Under the pieces are notes generated by a model, which was not told where the DNA came from, did no database searches, and saw only the letters and a program-made list of their open reading frames with translations. Below are positions 31,331-43,185 of a DNA stretch of 64,000 nucleotides, piece after piece. This DNA is from Galeruca laticollis. Lineage: Eukaryota; Arthropoda; Insecta; Coleoptera; Chrysomelidae. The position numbers and the translations under genes are program-made. Every line of letters begins with the position of its first letter. The stretch's first letter is position 1. The stretch covers positions 205,670,655 through 205,734,654 of the forward strand of contig OY998175.1 of assembly GCA_963921935.1 (NCBI GenBank). Direction: 5' to 3'.

Positions 31331-34015
31331 AATCCCGAAAAAAGCATTTACCGTAGAGAATTGCCATTATGAGTATATGCGAATGCCTTCTGGCTTGCAG
31401 AACGCTCCAGCGATCTTCCAAAGAGTCATGGACAACTTTCAATGTGTCTGGCAAGAGGTAAAAACCATTAAAACTGTCCGGCTATTGAGGTAACATTTTT
31501 TTATAAGTCCCCAACATACAAAATGTATACTATAACAAAAGTATAATTATAGTTTATTTAAGTTTAGGGGTGTCTGGCAGGGGGCAGCTACTGTCATAAG
31601 AGTCCGGCAATGGACTGATAATTGAACTTTATATTTTAACAAATTTTGGGTACTATTTCATACACCTTTACCACCTGTTACCTGCCTACTTTTATAAAAC
31701 AACGAAGATCTGGCCGTCGTGTGCGCTTGGGCTATTTGGGTCATGTTGTGACTCCAGATAACATAAAACCCAATCTTAAGCAAATCCTAGCAGCTAAATA
31801 ACTTCCTCCACCCAGGAATGCAAAAGAAATATTGGGACTAAGTTCGAGAATTCACCACAATTTATAAATTCTTTCAATACCTGTAGAACTATTTTGACGA
31901 ACGCACCTATTTTACAATATCCAGATTTTACGAAACCTTTCAATGTTACTACTGATGCATCTAATTATGCAATTGGTGCTGCACTTAGCCAATACAAAAT
32001 CGGTAGTGATTTACCAATTGAATTTACGTCTAGAACGTTAAACAATGCTGAAATAAACTATAGCACCATAGAGGTAGAATTACTAGCAATAGTCTTTGCT
32101 TAAGAAACATTTAGGTGTTATATTTTCGGACAGAAAAGATATATAATAACAGATCATAAACCTTTAAAATACCTCTTTAATATGAAAGAACTTAACGCAA
32201 AGTTTGCACGTTGGCGGCTATTAATTTCCGAATTTGATTATGAAATTCACTATACAGTAGGAACTCAAAATAAAAATTTCGACGCTCTTAGCAGAGTAGA
32301 ATTATACATAACATCAGTGAATGAACAAAATAGTCAATGCGACGAAAAAAGTTCTTTGATTGGAGAACCAGGCGATTTAAATCAAGTAACAAGTACACAA
32401 TGAAGTAATATAATTTCATAGATAACCTTATCTAACCATTTGATGATGCAACTTCATATATAGATATTGTAAATAAATTGGATAAGTAACTTAATTCAAT
32501 AAATTAAACCCAAATAGGAGATGATCAAAGCATAAAAAACCAAAATAATGAACCTACACCTATACAAACTGAAAACGTTTATAATATTCATAATGATGAC
32601 AATGCCACAATACGTACAGCAATCGAAAATCCTATTTTAGTAATATCGATTAACGAATTGTGACAAATTCTAATAAAAAGCAAATAATCATAATACAGGG
32701 TAAATCAAATCATTTTCATGCAACAAACAGTAAAATATTTACAAATAAATCACGGATAACAGGTTACTTATCTGATTATTTAAATAACATTCAAAAACAA
32801 ATTATAGATCTTTTTAGAGATTATATCAACCACAAAAAACTTTATTGCATTCATATAAAACATTCTAACAAAGACTTAGTTCCACTATTACTAACTACAT
32901 TGCAACATTTTAAAAATAACTCCTATAAATTAGTAATATCACATAAATTTGAAAGGGACATCGAAAAGGAGGAAGAACGAGAAACTTATATTAAATACCA
33001 TCATGAAACAAAAACATGCCGTAGATGCATTAACAAAACCCAAGCCTCTCTGAAAAACATATTATTGGCATGACATGATTTCAGGTATCACTAGGTATAT
33101 ACATATTTGTAAAATTTGTAACAAAGATAAATACGACAGACATCCATCAGACAACAGTTACACATAGAAAGCCATTTGAAACTATTTACATGCATTGATT
33201 AAAAATTTGAAACACTAAATTTTTGACATCCTTGATTCATTTTCAAAATATGGCCAAGCCTATATTATAGAAATTAGGCTAAGCTCAAAATCAAAAATCG
33301 AACGTTTATTCACTTTTATAACTCACTTTGGAGTACCACACTATCTTATATGTGATAGTGGTACCGAATTCAGAAGTGATTTAGTGAAAAAAATACAAAC
33401 TGCATAAAATCATAACCTATTTTACCACACCTCAAAATTCAAGCAGCAATAATCCTGTAGAAAGATTCCATTCCTTTATTTCAGAAAATTGTATTACACT
33501 AAAATTAGATGATTCCAATGCGCACGCGATAGATTTGATGAAATTTGCGATAATAGAATATAATTCTTCTATAGATTCTGTTACAAAATGTCCACCCATT
33601 GATATCATTTTAGGAAACATTAAATCTCCAGATCCATTCGATCTCACATGATTAACGATTATCCAAATGATCGAAAGAACCGTTGGAAAACTCATAATAC
33701 TATTTATGTCAGTCAAAAATAAAAAACGATTGAAAACCGTTACCTAACGCGAGAAGATCCTGAAGATTATATCGAAGGACAGGAAATATATTAAAAATAG
33801 ATAAGGAACTGGAAATAAATCCAAGATTCGATTCATAACCAGAATAGTAAAAAGAGTTGATGGAAAAAAATAGTAACCTCAAAGAATATTACAATTCACA
33901 TATCAAAAGTGAAAAAACCATACACAAATATTAAACATTCTTCGCAGCAAGACAATGTTACTAACAACAGCACCCCAAATCCTCATCCTAGCACATCCCA
34001 CATTTATCAAGAATA
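31331..34015 (+). pseudogene. Gypsy-B RT, RNase H and integrase, inactivated
   Basis: RT palm: AFTVENCHYEYMRMPSGLQN, then APAIFQRVMDN. The catalytic YLDD segment is missing, replaced by unrelated sequence at 31440-31690. Connection domain: GYLGHVVTPDNIKPN, then PPPRNAKEILGLSS. RNase H: ILQYPDFTKPFNVTTDASNY, then SRTLNNAEINYSTIEVELLA, a TAA at 32101-32103, then YIITDHKPLKYLF and NKNFDALSRVEL. Integrase: HHETKTC...C zinc end near 33000, DILDSFSKYGQAY (Asp) and LICDSGTEFRSD (Asp), then an ERFHSF-like Glu near 33460. The reading ends with PHPSTSHIYQE and a stop near 34014. Many frameshifts; clearly 17.6/297-like. Confidence 0.82.
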
Positions 34016-34019
34016 ATGA

Positions 34020-35921
34020 TGTAACGTTTTTATTTTTTTTATATTCGAATTTATATCCCAGTGCGGCCCTGACGTAACAATATTTTCTTCGGACTGTGTA
34101 GAAGATCGTTTCATACGACTAATAAACATAAAATTACAGGAGTATAATACACCTTCGAACGCCGAAAAAGGTTTATTACGGCTCAATAGGAATTTTCAAT
34201 TGAACGAAGTGAAAATTTATTGTACTTTTAATACCGCCCTTAACAAAGGTGCGATGGGGACACAATAGTTTTAGCATCACCTTCGGAGAAGGAAGGTACC
34301 TTTTATAAAATTCTGGGTAAACAGCGTAATTTGTGCATTCACTGCCCGATTCATTTTATATGGCTGTTATATGGCTTTTTAGAACTAATTTTACAGTTAT
34401 TTTTCGGAAAGAATTTCAAAAAAAAAGCTATACATCCCAAAAAATCTCGTCACGAGAGTCAGTCAGCGACCAATTCTCATCGCAAGTAGTCGAAAAAATT
34501 CTTGTAGTGTCAGCGTGAATTATCGTATCATTATTTAGTGCCGCTATCGAAATTGAGCCTACGAAGATAACTTCACCGAAGCGGTGGTGATTTTCTTAGT
34601 TATCGTATCGTATCGTACCAAAGTATCGGTATTTCCTGTGTTCATAGTCGAATTAAAATTACCGGAGTATATGAAATTGACTGTCTCGACCCTTACTTCG
34701 TGGAATATGCTCATATTAGTGTTTTTAAATGAAACTCAAGGTCTCTAGTTAATTCAATAACTTGTATTATATTGTGGAAATAACTAGAGACCTTGAGTTT
34801 CATTTAAAAAGACTAAAAAAAAAAAAACTGGAGTATATGTTTATAGTGCTTATTACCGACATTAAATTACGGAAGATTTCCGAGTGTCTGTGATCTGTTC
34901 CATCACGCGGTGAGAGTAGATTACTTATTACGCCTCCGGCGTTGATGCCAGTATCTTCACTTGAGTAGTAATTTGGTGATTGTATGGAAACAATTGGACT
35001 CAGGTATCGTTAATGAATACTCAGTATCTCTCCCACCTGGAGTAATCGCAACCCTTTCTTAGTCAATGGTGTAAAGATTAATTTAGTGTCACGCTATCTC
35101 TTTAGCGAAAGAACTATACGGTCAGAACTATTTTATTACAATAAGAAGTTTAATGATTACTAATATTGCCATTATTTTAGAGAACCTTTTTTTTATGTTT
35201 TATAGAATAATAGTTAGGAAATTCGGCGTGCACGTAGAAATCTAGAATAAATTATTTTCCCGATGTTGACATAACTTTCACAAAGCCTATGTGTTTTTTT
35301 GTTTTCAAATTATTCTATAATATGATATCCTACGTTTTCTTTTTTGAATAAACGGAAAATAATTCCGTTTATAAACTAAACCTTTACCATTTGTGTATGT
35401 ATATGATTTTGAGTTGTATATTTGTTGTTTCTTGGAGACTATTTATCTCTCGAACAATTACCGTGTAGTGTTTAGTGGTAATTTGTTTTATTGTTTTTAT
35501 GTATATATTTATTTTGTTTGCGGTACCAGGTTATGCATGTACCCATCTTGTAAATATTTTTGATGTTTTGTTCACTGACGCTGGTGAAACCTATTAATAA
35601 ACTGGTTAACCTAATGAACCGCGTTTTAGTGAGTACTTCCCAAACCTCCACAGATACACTACCAAAAATACCTCACTTTTTATAATTTCTCTCGCTTATC
35701 GCAGTTTTTGAAATTTTTCCTGATAATTAAAATTTCTGGCGCCCTTTAATTACCTTTCCGGTTGATTTACGTTCCGAAAATAAACTCTCAACTTTTAGCT
35801 CTCCTACCAAAACAAGAGTGCCTTTCGCATACGTCTTAATTGTTTATCGCCCAGTATCGTTCCAAATAAAATCGCTAGCTTGGTCCCATCCAAGGAAACT
35901 TGGAAAAATTGGTACCGAACA
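34020..35921 (+). repeat. Gypsy-C 5' LTR
   Basis: About 1.9 kb, starting TGTAACG and ending ccgaaca by comparison with the 3' LTR. It contains a 157-bp poly-A-tailed insertion (34671-34827) and keeps about 96 bases (35656-35768) that the 3' LTR has lost. An alternative end at gtaaca (35936) would bring the primer site closer. Confidence 0.8.
34671..34827. mobile_element. 157-bp A-tailed insertion with a perfect 30-bp hairpin
   Basis: It is present in the 5' LTR of Gypsy-C and absent from the 3' LTR. It is bounded by accggagtat (34661-34670) and actggagtat (34827-34836), a near-perfect target duplication, and it ends in a run of 13 A. Inside, 34722-34751 and 34781-34810 are exact 30-bp reverse complements with a 29-base loop. 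A sequence similar to its first 60 bases follows the 3' LTR at 42447. A SINE-like or small-RNA-derived retrocopy is possible; I cannot name it. Confidence 0.65.
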
Positions 35922-35939
35922 ATTGAGACGGTAACATAA

Positions 35940-35960
35940 TGGCGCCTAACAACGTGAGGC
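35940..35960 (+). other. Primer-binding-site-like sequence of Gypsy-C
   Basis: tggcgcctaacaacgtgagg resembles the TGGCGCC... tRNA primer sites of Gypsy elements. It lies 18 bases after the LTR end inferred from the target duplication, so either the LTR ends a little later or the site is displaced. Confidence 0.45.
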
Positions 35961-36105
35961 GTTGATAATCTATTTCCTTGTCGAAAATTTGTATCCTGTT
36001 GCAAAATTTTATCCCGTGTCTGTGGAAGTACAGGGGACTCACGTAATTTCCGAAATCGTAGTCAAGTAAAGTTTAACGGTTAAAGATAAATCATATAGTT
36101 TAATT

Positions 36106-37120
36106 TTGTCAAATATGGATCGTTTTGAAGTCAATCACGTACTCGTTGAAGAAGTAAACTATGAGTTGGCGATAAGAAGCATTTTTACGGAACATCCCTT
36201 AGCGGATAAACGTAAAATGCTGAAGAAAATTATCGATAAAGAAAAAGATGCGTTCGGCTGTAAAATGATTTATCGGTTTACTCTAAGCCCTATATTGAAG
36301 AAATTGATGAGATAACGAAAACAATTGAGTCCATTACCGCGCAAATATCAGATTTCGAAGGAACAAATAATGATTCGGTATACAAAAGACTATCGTCGAG
36401 TATCGCTCATCTATCTGGTCGTGCGGATAGACTAAGAATTGATATTACCGACCCGCTTAAAATTAAAAGTAAAAATGAACTCCGCGCAACATGTTTAATG
36501 TTAGAAGAAGATTTATCGTCCCGTCTATTACCGACAAGCTCGCATGACGACGTGGCCTCAACGACATCGTCTGTACCGGTAATAAATGTCGCCGCGCCGA
36601 GTGTGGCTATGTCCATAATCATTGCCTTCCTGACTGGAATCTAAAGTTTAACGGAGAATCCAAACAGGTTTTCCCATTTCTAGAAAGAATCGACGAACTT
36701 AGCGAATCCCGCTCCGTAGACAAACCCACTTTGTCTAAATCAATTACCGAACTACTTAACGGTGACGCGCAGGTTTGGTTTCGTAGTGCCCGCAAAGACA
36801 TTCCTGACTGGGAGATTTTTTTCCGCGAAATTAAAATTAATTTCTTACCTCCCCATTACGACGACGAAGTTTGGGAAAAAATGAAGTCGAGACCTCAGAA
36901 AAAATCTTAATCAGCTCTTATCTTTTCGGCCCATTTAGAGGTTTTGTTCAACCGATTAACGAATACTCCCGCTGATGCTACCAAAGTCCGGTATCTCAGA
37001 AAAAATCTTTTGCCGGAATACAGTCAACAGCTGGCTCTTCATGATATAGCTAGTGTTTCGCAACTGATCTCGCTCTGTAGGAAGACTTCTATCATTTCCC
37101 ACCCCCCCTGAGTTCACTTG
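36106..37120 (+). pseudogene. Gypsy-C gag, inactivated
   Basis: Gag forms the virus-like particle. It starts at 36106 or at the internal Met at 36115 (MDRFEVNHVLVEEVNYELAI). A frame break near 36312 leads to a helical acidic region and then to the capsid-like part WNLKFNGESKQVFPFLERID, STDELLNGDAQVWF-like sequence (ITELLNGDAQVWFRSARKD) and FREIKINFLPPHYDDEVW. A stop at about 36908 interrupts the following IFSAHLEVLFNRLTNTP, then YLRKNLLPEYSQQLALHDIA. A cysteine zinc knuckle is not seen. The gene is broken in at least two places. Confidence 0.75.
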
Positions 37121-37189
37121 CCCTGGCAGAAAAGTTCACTAAGGATAAAATATCGCCCAATCTCTTCCAGAAATCTTCGGACAACAGAC

Positions 37190-39155
37190 TGTATGTTGAA
37201 ATAAGAATTTTCAATTGCGTTTTCCTCATTCTCATCGATACCGGTTGTACAACCACAGTTGTCGGCCGCGATGGCATACCGTTTCTCGAATCCAATAACT
37301 TGGAAATCCATTATTCCTCCCATAAAAATGTGGCATTGGCCGATGGGACCCATATTGAAGTCGTTGGAATGGTTGACCTACCGATTGAGGCCAATGACAA
37401 TTTCCATGTCATTAAACCACTCGTCGTCCCGTCTCTCCCAGTTACTTTCATTGTCAAAATGATTTTGTCCGACAATTCTCGATTATTTAGAATTTTGTTA
37501 ATGACACTTGGCAAACTGTGCCTTCAGTCGACCCTCTCACTTGTATCTCTTCCGATGATTCGTTACCTACCCTATGTTCTCTCGACAGCCTGTCTCCTAA
37601 TCAACGGAAATCCGCTGATTCCGTTATTCGATTATATAACGATATCGATAGCGACCATGGTTTCGGCCGTACTCACAAGATTCAACTCACTATCGACACG
37701 GGCGATGCTAAACCTTTTAAGAAAAGACCTTTTCTCATGTCCCCGTATATGTTGAAAATACTGAACCAATAATTAGACGAAATGTTACGTTTAGGTGTGG
37801 TCCGCCCCTCCCAAAGTCCGTGAAGTTCTCCAGTCTTACTCGTCAAAAAGAAAACGGGTGAGTACCGTTTCTGTTTTGAAGAACGCCCCTTGAATGCAGT
37901 CACCAAACATGACTCTTATCCCTTACCGCATATCGATCGAATTTTGGCTATGTTACGTGGTGCAAAATATATATCGTCTATTGACCTCCGTAAGGCTTTC
38001 TGGCAAATTCCCTTGGATAAATCGTCGTGTGAAAAGACTGCTTCTAGTATTACCGGCCGTGGTGTTTTCGAATTTACTGTCGTTCCTTTTGGTTTGTGCA
38101 ACAGCGCGCAGACACAGCAGCGTCTCGTAGATGCTATTCTCGGTCCACAGTACGAGCCAAATATCTTCTGTTATTTGAACGGTATCATCATATGTACCTC
38201 CACTTTTGAAGAACACATCAGGCTTCTAGTAGAAGTTCGCGATAAATTAAAGGAGGCTAATTTAGTCGTTAATGTTAGGAAGTGTGAATTCTTTGAATTG
38301 AGCCTCAAATTTTTGGGTTATATCGTAGGTGACAATTCTCTGAGGACTGATCCCCAAAAAGTATCCGCGATGATTAATTATCCCCGTCCGACTACCGCTA
38401 CCGAAATAAAATGTTTTATGGGACTTTCTACCTGGTATCGACGTTTTATCAAAGACTTTTCTACTTTAGCTTCCCCGATAAACGATTTGTTGAAAGGCAA
38501 GAAGAAATCGCAAAATATCGAATGGAATACGGATGCTGAAGCATCCTTCCTGAAGATTGAAGAAGCCCTTATTTCGTCCCCTGTTCTAGCTCAACCTGAC
38601 TTTTCTCTCCCATTTATTATACAGTGTGACGCAAGTAACTCTGGTGTAGGCGCAGTCCTCACACAAGAGATTGATGGTGGTGAAAGAGTTATCGCTTATG
38701 CTAGCCGCTCCTTGTCTCGTACCGAACGTAATTATTCCGTTACTGAGCGCGAATGTCTCGCAGTGATCTTGGCAATTGAGAAACTCCGTCCCTATGTAGA
38801 AGGTGTTCATTTCACGGTGATCACCGATCACCATTCTCTCCTTTGGCTCAGCAATCTCCAAAACCCTTCCGGTAAATTAGCCCGTTGATCGATGCGTCTC
38901 AGACAACACAATTCTCAGTTAGTTAATCGAAAAGGAACCTCCCATTTAGTACCTGACGCCTTAAGAAGAATGTATTCCGAGGATGTCGCTCCAAATTCCG
39001 CTATCGATGTCGTCCGTGATCCCGTTACCGACCCCAATGCTTGGAAGAACGAGATCCACATCTTGGAGGTCAACATCGATAAGGTTGACCCGTGGTACGA
39101 AAATCTTCGCACCAAGATCTCGAATTCTCCTAGTAGTTACCCCCAATGGAAGTAA
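37190..39155 (+). pseudogene. Gypsy-C protease, RT and RNase H with mutated catalytic box
   Basis: Protease: LILIDTGCTTTVVGRDG near 37235. RT: DTGDAKPFKKRPFLMSPYM, then a short gap with a stop near 37770 (LDEMLRLGVV region), then a 332-codon open frame from 37890. That frame has SIDLRKAFWQIPLDKSSCEK and VPFGLCNSAQTQQRLVDAI, and a box reading FCYLNGIIICT where the family has YLDD, so both catalytic Asp residues are replaced. RNase H: FIIQCDASNSGVGAVLTQEI, ERECLAVILAIEKLRPYVEG and VITDHHSLLWL. A TGA at 38886-38888 replaces the Trp of LARW; the same frame goes on to 39155. Dead by several lesions. Confidence 0.9.
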
Positions 39156-40305
39156 GGAAACGACATGGTCTTCAAATTCGTTCCGTCTACTCTCCCCTTT
39201 CCGACCAATGAAGTTGAATGGAAATATCTCGTCCCTAAGTCCCAGAGACTCGATATTATGAGATCTTTCCACGAACCCCTGTATGTGCCCACTTAGGTTT
39301 TTTCAAGACTCTAGCCCGTGTTCAAGAACACTTCTATTGGCCCAAAATGCGCCGCGACTTGTTAAATTATGCACGTTCATGCCTCGTATGCAGTGACCAA
39401 AAATTCCCGAATACGCCCCAACCCGGTTTGATGGGCCGTGAAAAGAAAGCGGAGTTCCCATGGCAAATAATAGCTTTAGATCTTATCGGTCCCCTTCCTC
39501 GATATAAAAAAGGTTATACTTGGCTCCTCGTGGTAGGAGTACACTCCTTCAACCCCTTCCGAAAGCTTCAGCCACGAATATCGTCAATTTTCTGGAAAAC
39601 GAAGTCTTTCTTATGTTCGGTGTCCCGCAATATGTTATTTGTGATAATGCCACTAATTTGATTGGTGCTCCTCTCAAAAATCTATGTAAGCGGTATGAGG
39701 TACTTAAACTCTGGTCTAATGCCGTGTACTCTCCACAATGTAATTTTGTTGAGCGTAGCAATCACACTATCGGAACCGCTATAAGGTGTTACATTGAGAA
39801 ACACACTGATAGGGATAGTGAAATACCCAAAATTAGGCAAGCCCTGAATACCGCCAAACATGAAGTAACGAACCACACTCCCGCGTTTCTTAACTTCGCT
39901 CGTCACGTTCCATTATCTGGAAAATAATATGGGACTAATCCCGATACCGCAAAAGATATTGAGATCTTACCTGGTGATCGCGACACTTATGCCAGCGAAA
40001 TCGAGGGTCTGACTCAGGTATTTAGGCAAGTAACTTCTAATTTGCATCGTGCATACGAGCGCAGTGTGAAAAGTTACAACTTAAAAAGGCGCCCTGTATC
40101 TTATAAGGTGGGTGATAAGGTGTGGCGTTGTAACAAAGTTTTGTCCAGCGCTGCCAACCAGTTCGCGGCCAAACTAGCGCCGAAATATATTTTGTGTACC
40201 GTCAGAGAAAAACTCTCTAATCTAGTTTACCGTCTAGAAGGCCCAAATGGTTCCATAGCTGGGAACTGGCATGTTAAAGATTTGAAAGCCGTTCAATACT
40301 TTTGA
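39156..40305 (+). pseudogene. Gypsy-C integrase, frameshifted
   Basis: The integrase inserts the DNA copy. The zinc end (HLGFFKTLARVQEHFYWPKM with ...CLVC) follows a frameshift near 39275. The core has IIALDLIGPLPRYKKGYTWL (first Asp). A second frameshift near 39535 leads to VPQYVICDNATNL (second Asp) and CNFVERSNHTIG (Glu). The GPY/F-like C-terminal module is the last piece (40042-40305: VSYKVGDKVWRCNKVL, FAAKLAPKYILCTVREK, GNWHVKDLK). A stop at 39925-39927 precedes it. All catalytic acids are visible but spread over three frames. Confidence 0.87.
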
Positions 40306-40807
40306 TCCCGAAGATCTCGACGCGAGCTCGGATACTGAGTAAAATTAACTCTAACACCCTCCGTCTGACCGCATTCTCTTCTAGTATGGTATATCGTCCC
40401 GCATATTTTCTATAGCTTACCGCTACCGCCTATCGTTCCGTTTGTTGCGACAATCCTGTCAAGTATCGTATAGTTCCTTGCCGATAATTTTATCGGATCA
40501 CTTATCGTTGCCGTCGATGATTTTGTTATCGAAGACCGTATCGTATCGTATTTTCATTAGTTGACCTCGGTCGGCTATATCGTTTCTCTAATGTTATCAC
40601 CTTCGTTTTTTGTAGTTATCGTATCTGTCGTCCTCTATATGTCTAAAATACTTCATTCATGGTTCTCTTGTCCTCAAAGACCCTTACCGATTGAAACTCT
40701 ACGTTCCTGTTGCCGCCCCTTTTCATTCCCGTCTCGGAGAAATAAAAACGTTTTCTTTGTTTTGAGTAGAATCTCGCGTACTCGGTTCCACTCTTTGGAT
40801 GGGGCTG
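40306..40807 (+). other. Gypsy-C 3' internal non-coding region
   Basis: From the pol stop to the 3' LTR. GC is a little higher than around it, with repeated tatcgt motifs (cgtatcgtatcgtatt). It ends with the purine-rich ggatggggctg that would prime plus-strand synthesis. No env gene. Confidence 0.6.
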
Positions 40808-42446
40808 TGTAACGTTTTTATTTTTTTTCATATTTGAATTTATATCCCAGTGCGGCACTGGCGTAACAATATTTTCTTCGGACTGTGTAGAAAATCGTTC
40901 CATACGACTAAAAAACATAAAATTACAGGAGTATAATACATCTTTGAACGCCGAAAAAGTTTTATTACGGCTCAATCGGGATTTTCAATTAAACGTGCTA
41001 TGGGGACACAATAGTTTTAGTATCACCTTCGGAGAAGAAAGGTACCTTTTAAGAAATTCTGGGTAGACAGCGTAATTTGTGCATTCACTGCCCGATTCTT
41101 TTTATATGGCTGTTATATGGCTTTTTAGAACTAATTTTACAGCTATTTTTCGGAATGAATTTAAAAAAAAAGACTATCCATCCCGAAAAATCTCGTCACG
41201 AGAGTCAGTCAAAGATTGATTCTCATCGCAAGAAGTCGAAAAAATTCTTGTAGTGTCAGCGTGAATTATCGTATCATTATTTAGTGCCGCTATCGAGATT
41301 GAGCCTACGAAGATTACTTCACTGAAGCGGTGGTGATTTTCTTAGTTATTGTATCGTATCTTACCAAAGTATTGGTATTTCCTGTGTTCATAGTCGAATT
41401 AAAATTACCGGAGTTATTGTTTATAGTGCTTATTACCGACATTAAATTACCGAAGATTTCCGAGTGTCTGTGATCTGTTCCATTACGCGGTGAGGGTAGA
41501 TTACTTATTACAAGTACAATCGTAAGTTTTTTGAATCGACCTAATCGAGAAACCACGCCTTCGGCGTTGATGCCAGTATCTACACTTGAGTAGTAATTTG
41601 GTGATTCTATGGAAACAATTGGACACAGGTATCGTTAATGATTATTTTGTATCTCTCCTTCCTGGAGTGATCGCAACCCTTTCTTAGTCAATGGTGGAAA
41701 GATTATTCTAGTGTCACGCTATTTCTTTAGCGAAAGAACTATACGGTCAGAACTATTTTATTACAATAACGAGTTTATTGATTACTAATATTGTCATTAG
41801 TTTAGAAAACCTTTGTTTATGTTTTATAGAATAATCGTTAGGGAATTCGGCGTGTACGTCAAATCTAGATTAAATTATTTTCCCGATGTTGACATCTTTC
41901 ACGAAGCCTATGTGTTTTTTTGTTTTCAAGTAATTTAATAATATAATATCCTACGTTTTCTTTAATGAATAAACGGTAAATAATTTCGTTTATAAACTAA
42001 TTTTTTAGTTCGCAAACTCTGCGACATTTATCATTTGTGTATGTATATGATTTTGAGTTGTATATTTGTTGTTTCTTGGAGACTATTCATGTCTCAAACA
42101 ATTACCGTGTAGTGTTTAGTGATAATTTGTTTTATGGTTTTTATGTATATATTATTTTTGTTTCCGATACCAGGTTATGCATGTACCCATCTTGTAAATA
42201 TTTTTGATGTTTTGTTCACTGACGCTGGTAAAACCTGTTAATAAATTGGTTAACCTAATAAACCGCGTTTTAGTGAGTACTTCCCAAACCTCCACGTTCC
42301 GAAAATAAACCCACGACTTTAAGCTCTCCAACCAAAATAAGAGTGCCGTTCGCATACGTCTTAATTGTTTATCGCCCAGTATCGTTCCAAATAAAATCGC
42401 TATCTTGGTCCCATCCAAGGAAACTTGGAAAAATTGGTACCGAACA
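40808..42446 (+). repeat. Gypsy-C 3' LTR
   Basis: Starts TGTAACG, ends ccgaaca before ATGA. Compared with the 5' LTR it lacks the 157-bp A-tailed insertion and about 96 bases near the end (junction cctccac|gttccg, 42296), and it has scattered substitutions and small indels, so the copy is not young. Confidence 0.85.
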
Positions 42447-42545
42447 ATGAAATAAACTGTCTCGATCTTTACTTCGTGGAATCTACTCATATTACTGTCT
42501 TAAATGAAACTTACTGTTCCTAGATAATTTCACAATATATTTGAA
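42447..42545. repeat. Copy of the small repeat also inserted in the 5' LTR
   Basis: atgaaataaactgtctcg and tttacttcgtggaat..actcatatta match the start of the insertion at 34671, with the similarity fading after atgaaact. Here it borders the 3' LTR, so Gypsy-C may have landed at the edge of a member of that repeat. Confidence 0.5.
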
Positions 42546-42945
42546 AAATATGTTAAAAATTATTAGAAATTTGACAATGGTTTCGATATTAAAAATCATC
42601 GTCAGAATGACAGAAGATACATTTCATTTGATGCCTGCCTGATGTTTAATGATTATTTTTGGGTAGACCAAGAAGTGACCTACCTCATGGTTGACTTAAT
42701 ATATGTTAATGAAAAAAAGAAGAAGATATGATATCACAAATATTAAAGCTTAGAAATTTATTTTATTTTATTTTATTTTATTTATTTGGGATACAAACAG
42801 GACAAACCCATAAAAGTATCCACTAATAGTTACACATAATTTTACAAATTAGGTAAAAAAGAATATATAAATATAATCATATAACTACATTAAATAGAAG
42901 TGAATGAAATTATTCAAAAAAAGAGAAAAGAGAACAAGAGTAGGT

Positions 42946-43041
42946 AATAAAACAAAATTAAATTTGCAAAAAATTGTCTTTCAGTAGTTTTTTAATAAAA
43001 CAAAATTAAATTTGCAAAAAATTGTCTTTCAGTAGTTTTTT
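42946..43041. repeat. 48-bp direct tandem duplication
   Basis: The unit aataaaacaaaattaaattt... is repeated back to back at 42946 and 42994, almost unchanged. It lies in the 3' untranslated region of LINE-E and looks like a replication slip. Confidence 0.85.
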
Positions 43042-43185
43042 AATCAAATCTGCACTGTGGTAACAAATATCCATTTCAACGATACTGAACAATTTATTCT
43101 AAGTATTTGTTATTCTGTGAGCAAAAGAATTTATAAAATCATTGGTGAGTACCTGATGTGTGATAAAGGTATAGTTGTTTCTAGT

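Larger units (their letters stand above)
34020..42446 (+). mobile_element. Gypsy-C LTR retrotransposon, both LTRs present
   Basis: The LTRs are 34020-35921 and 40808-42446. Both begin TGTAACGTTTTTATTTTT and share most of their sequence. ATGA is found just before the 5' LTR (34016-34019) and just after the 3' LTR (42447-42450), a 4-bp target duplication as usual for Gypsy. Internally there are, in order, a primer-site-like tggcgcc (35940), gag, protease, RT, RNase H, integrase and a purine-rich ggatggggctg before the 3' LTR. It landed exactly at the end of Gypsy-B pol. All coding parts are damaged. Confidence 0.9.

Noticed and set aside
36407..39272. Long minus-strand frames across Gypsy-C
   Set aside because: They are shadows of gag and pol on the opposite strand, with no family motifs.
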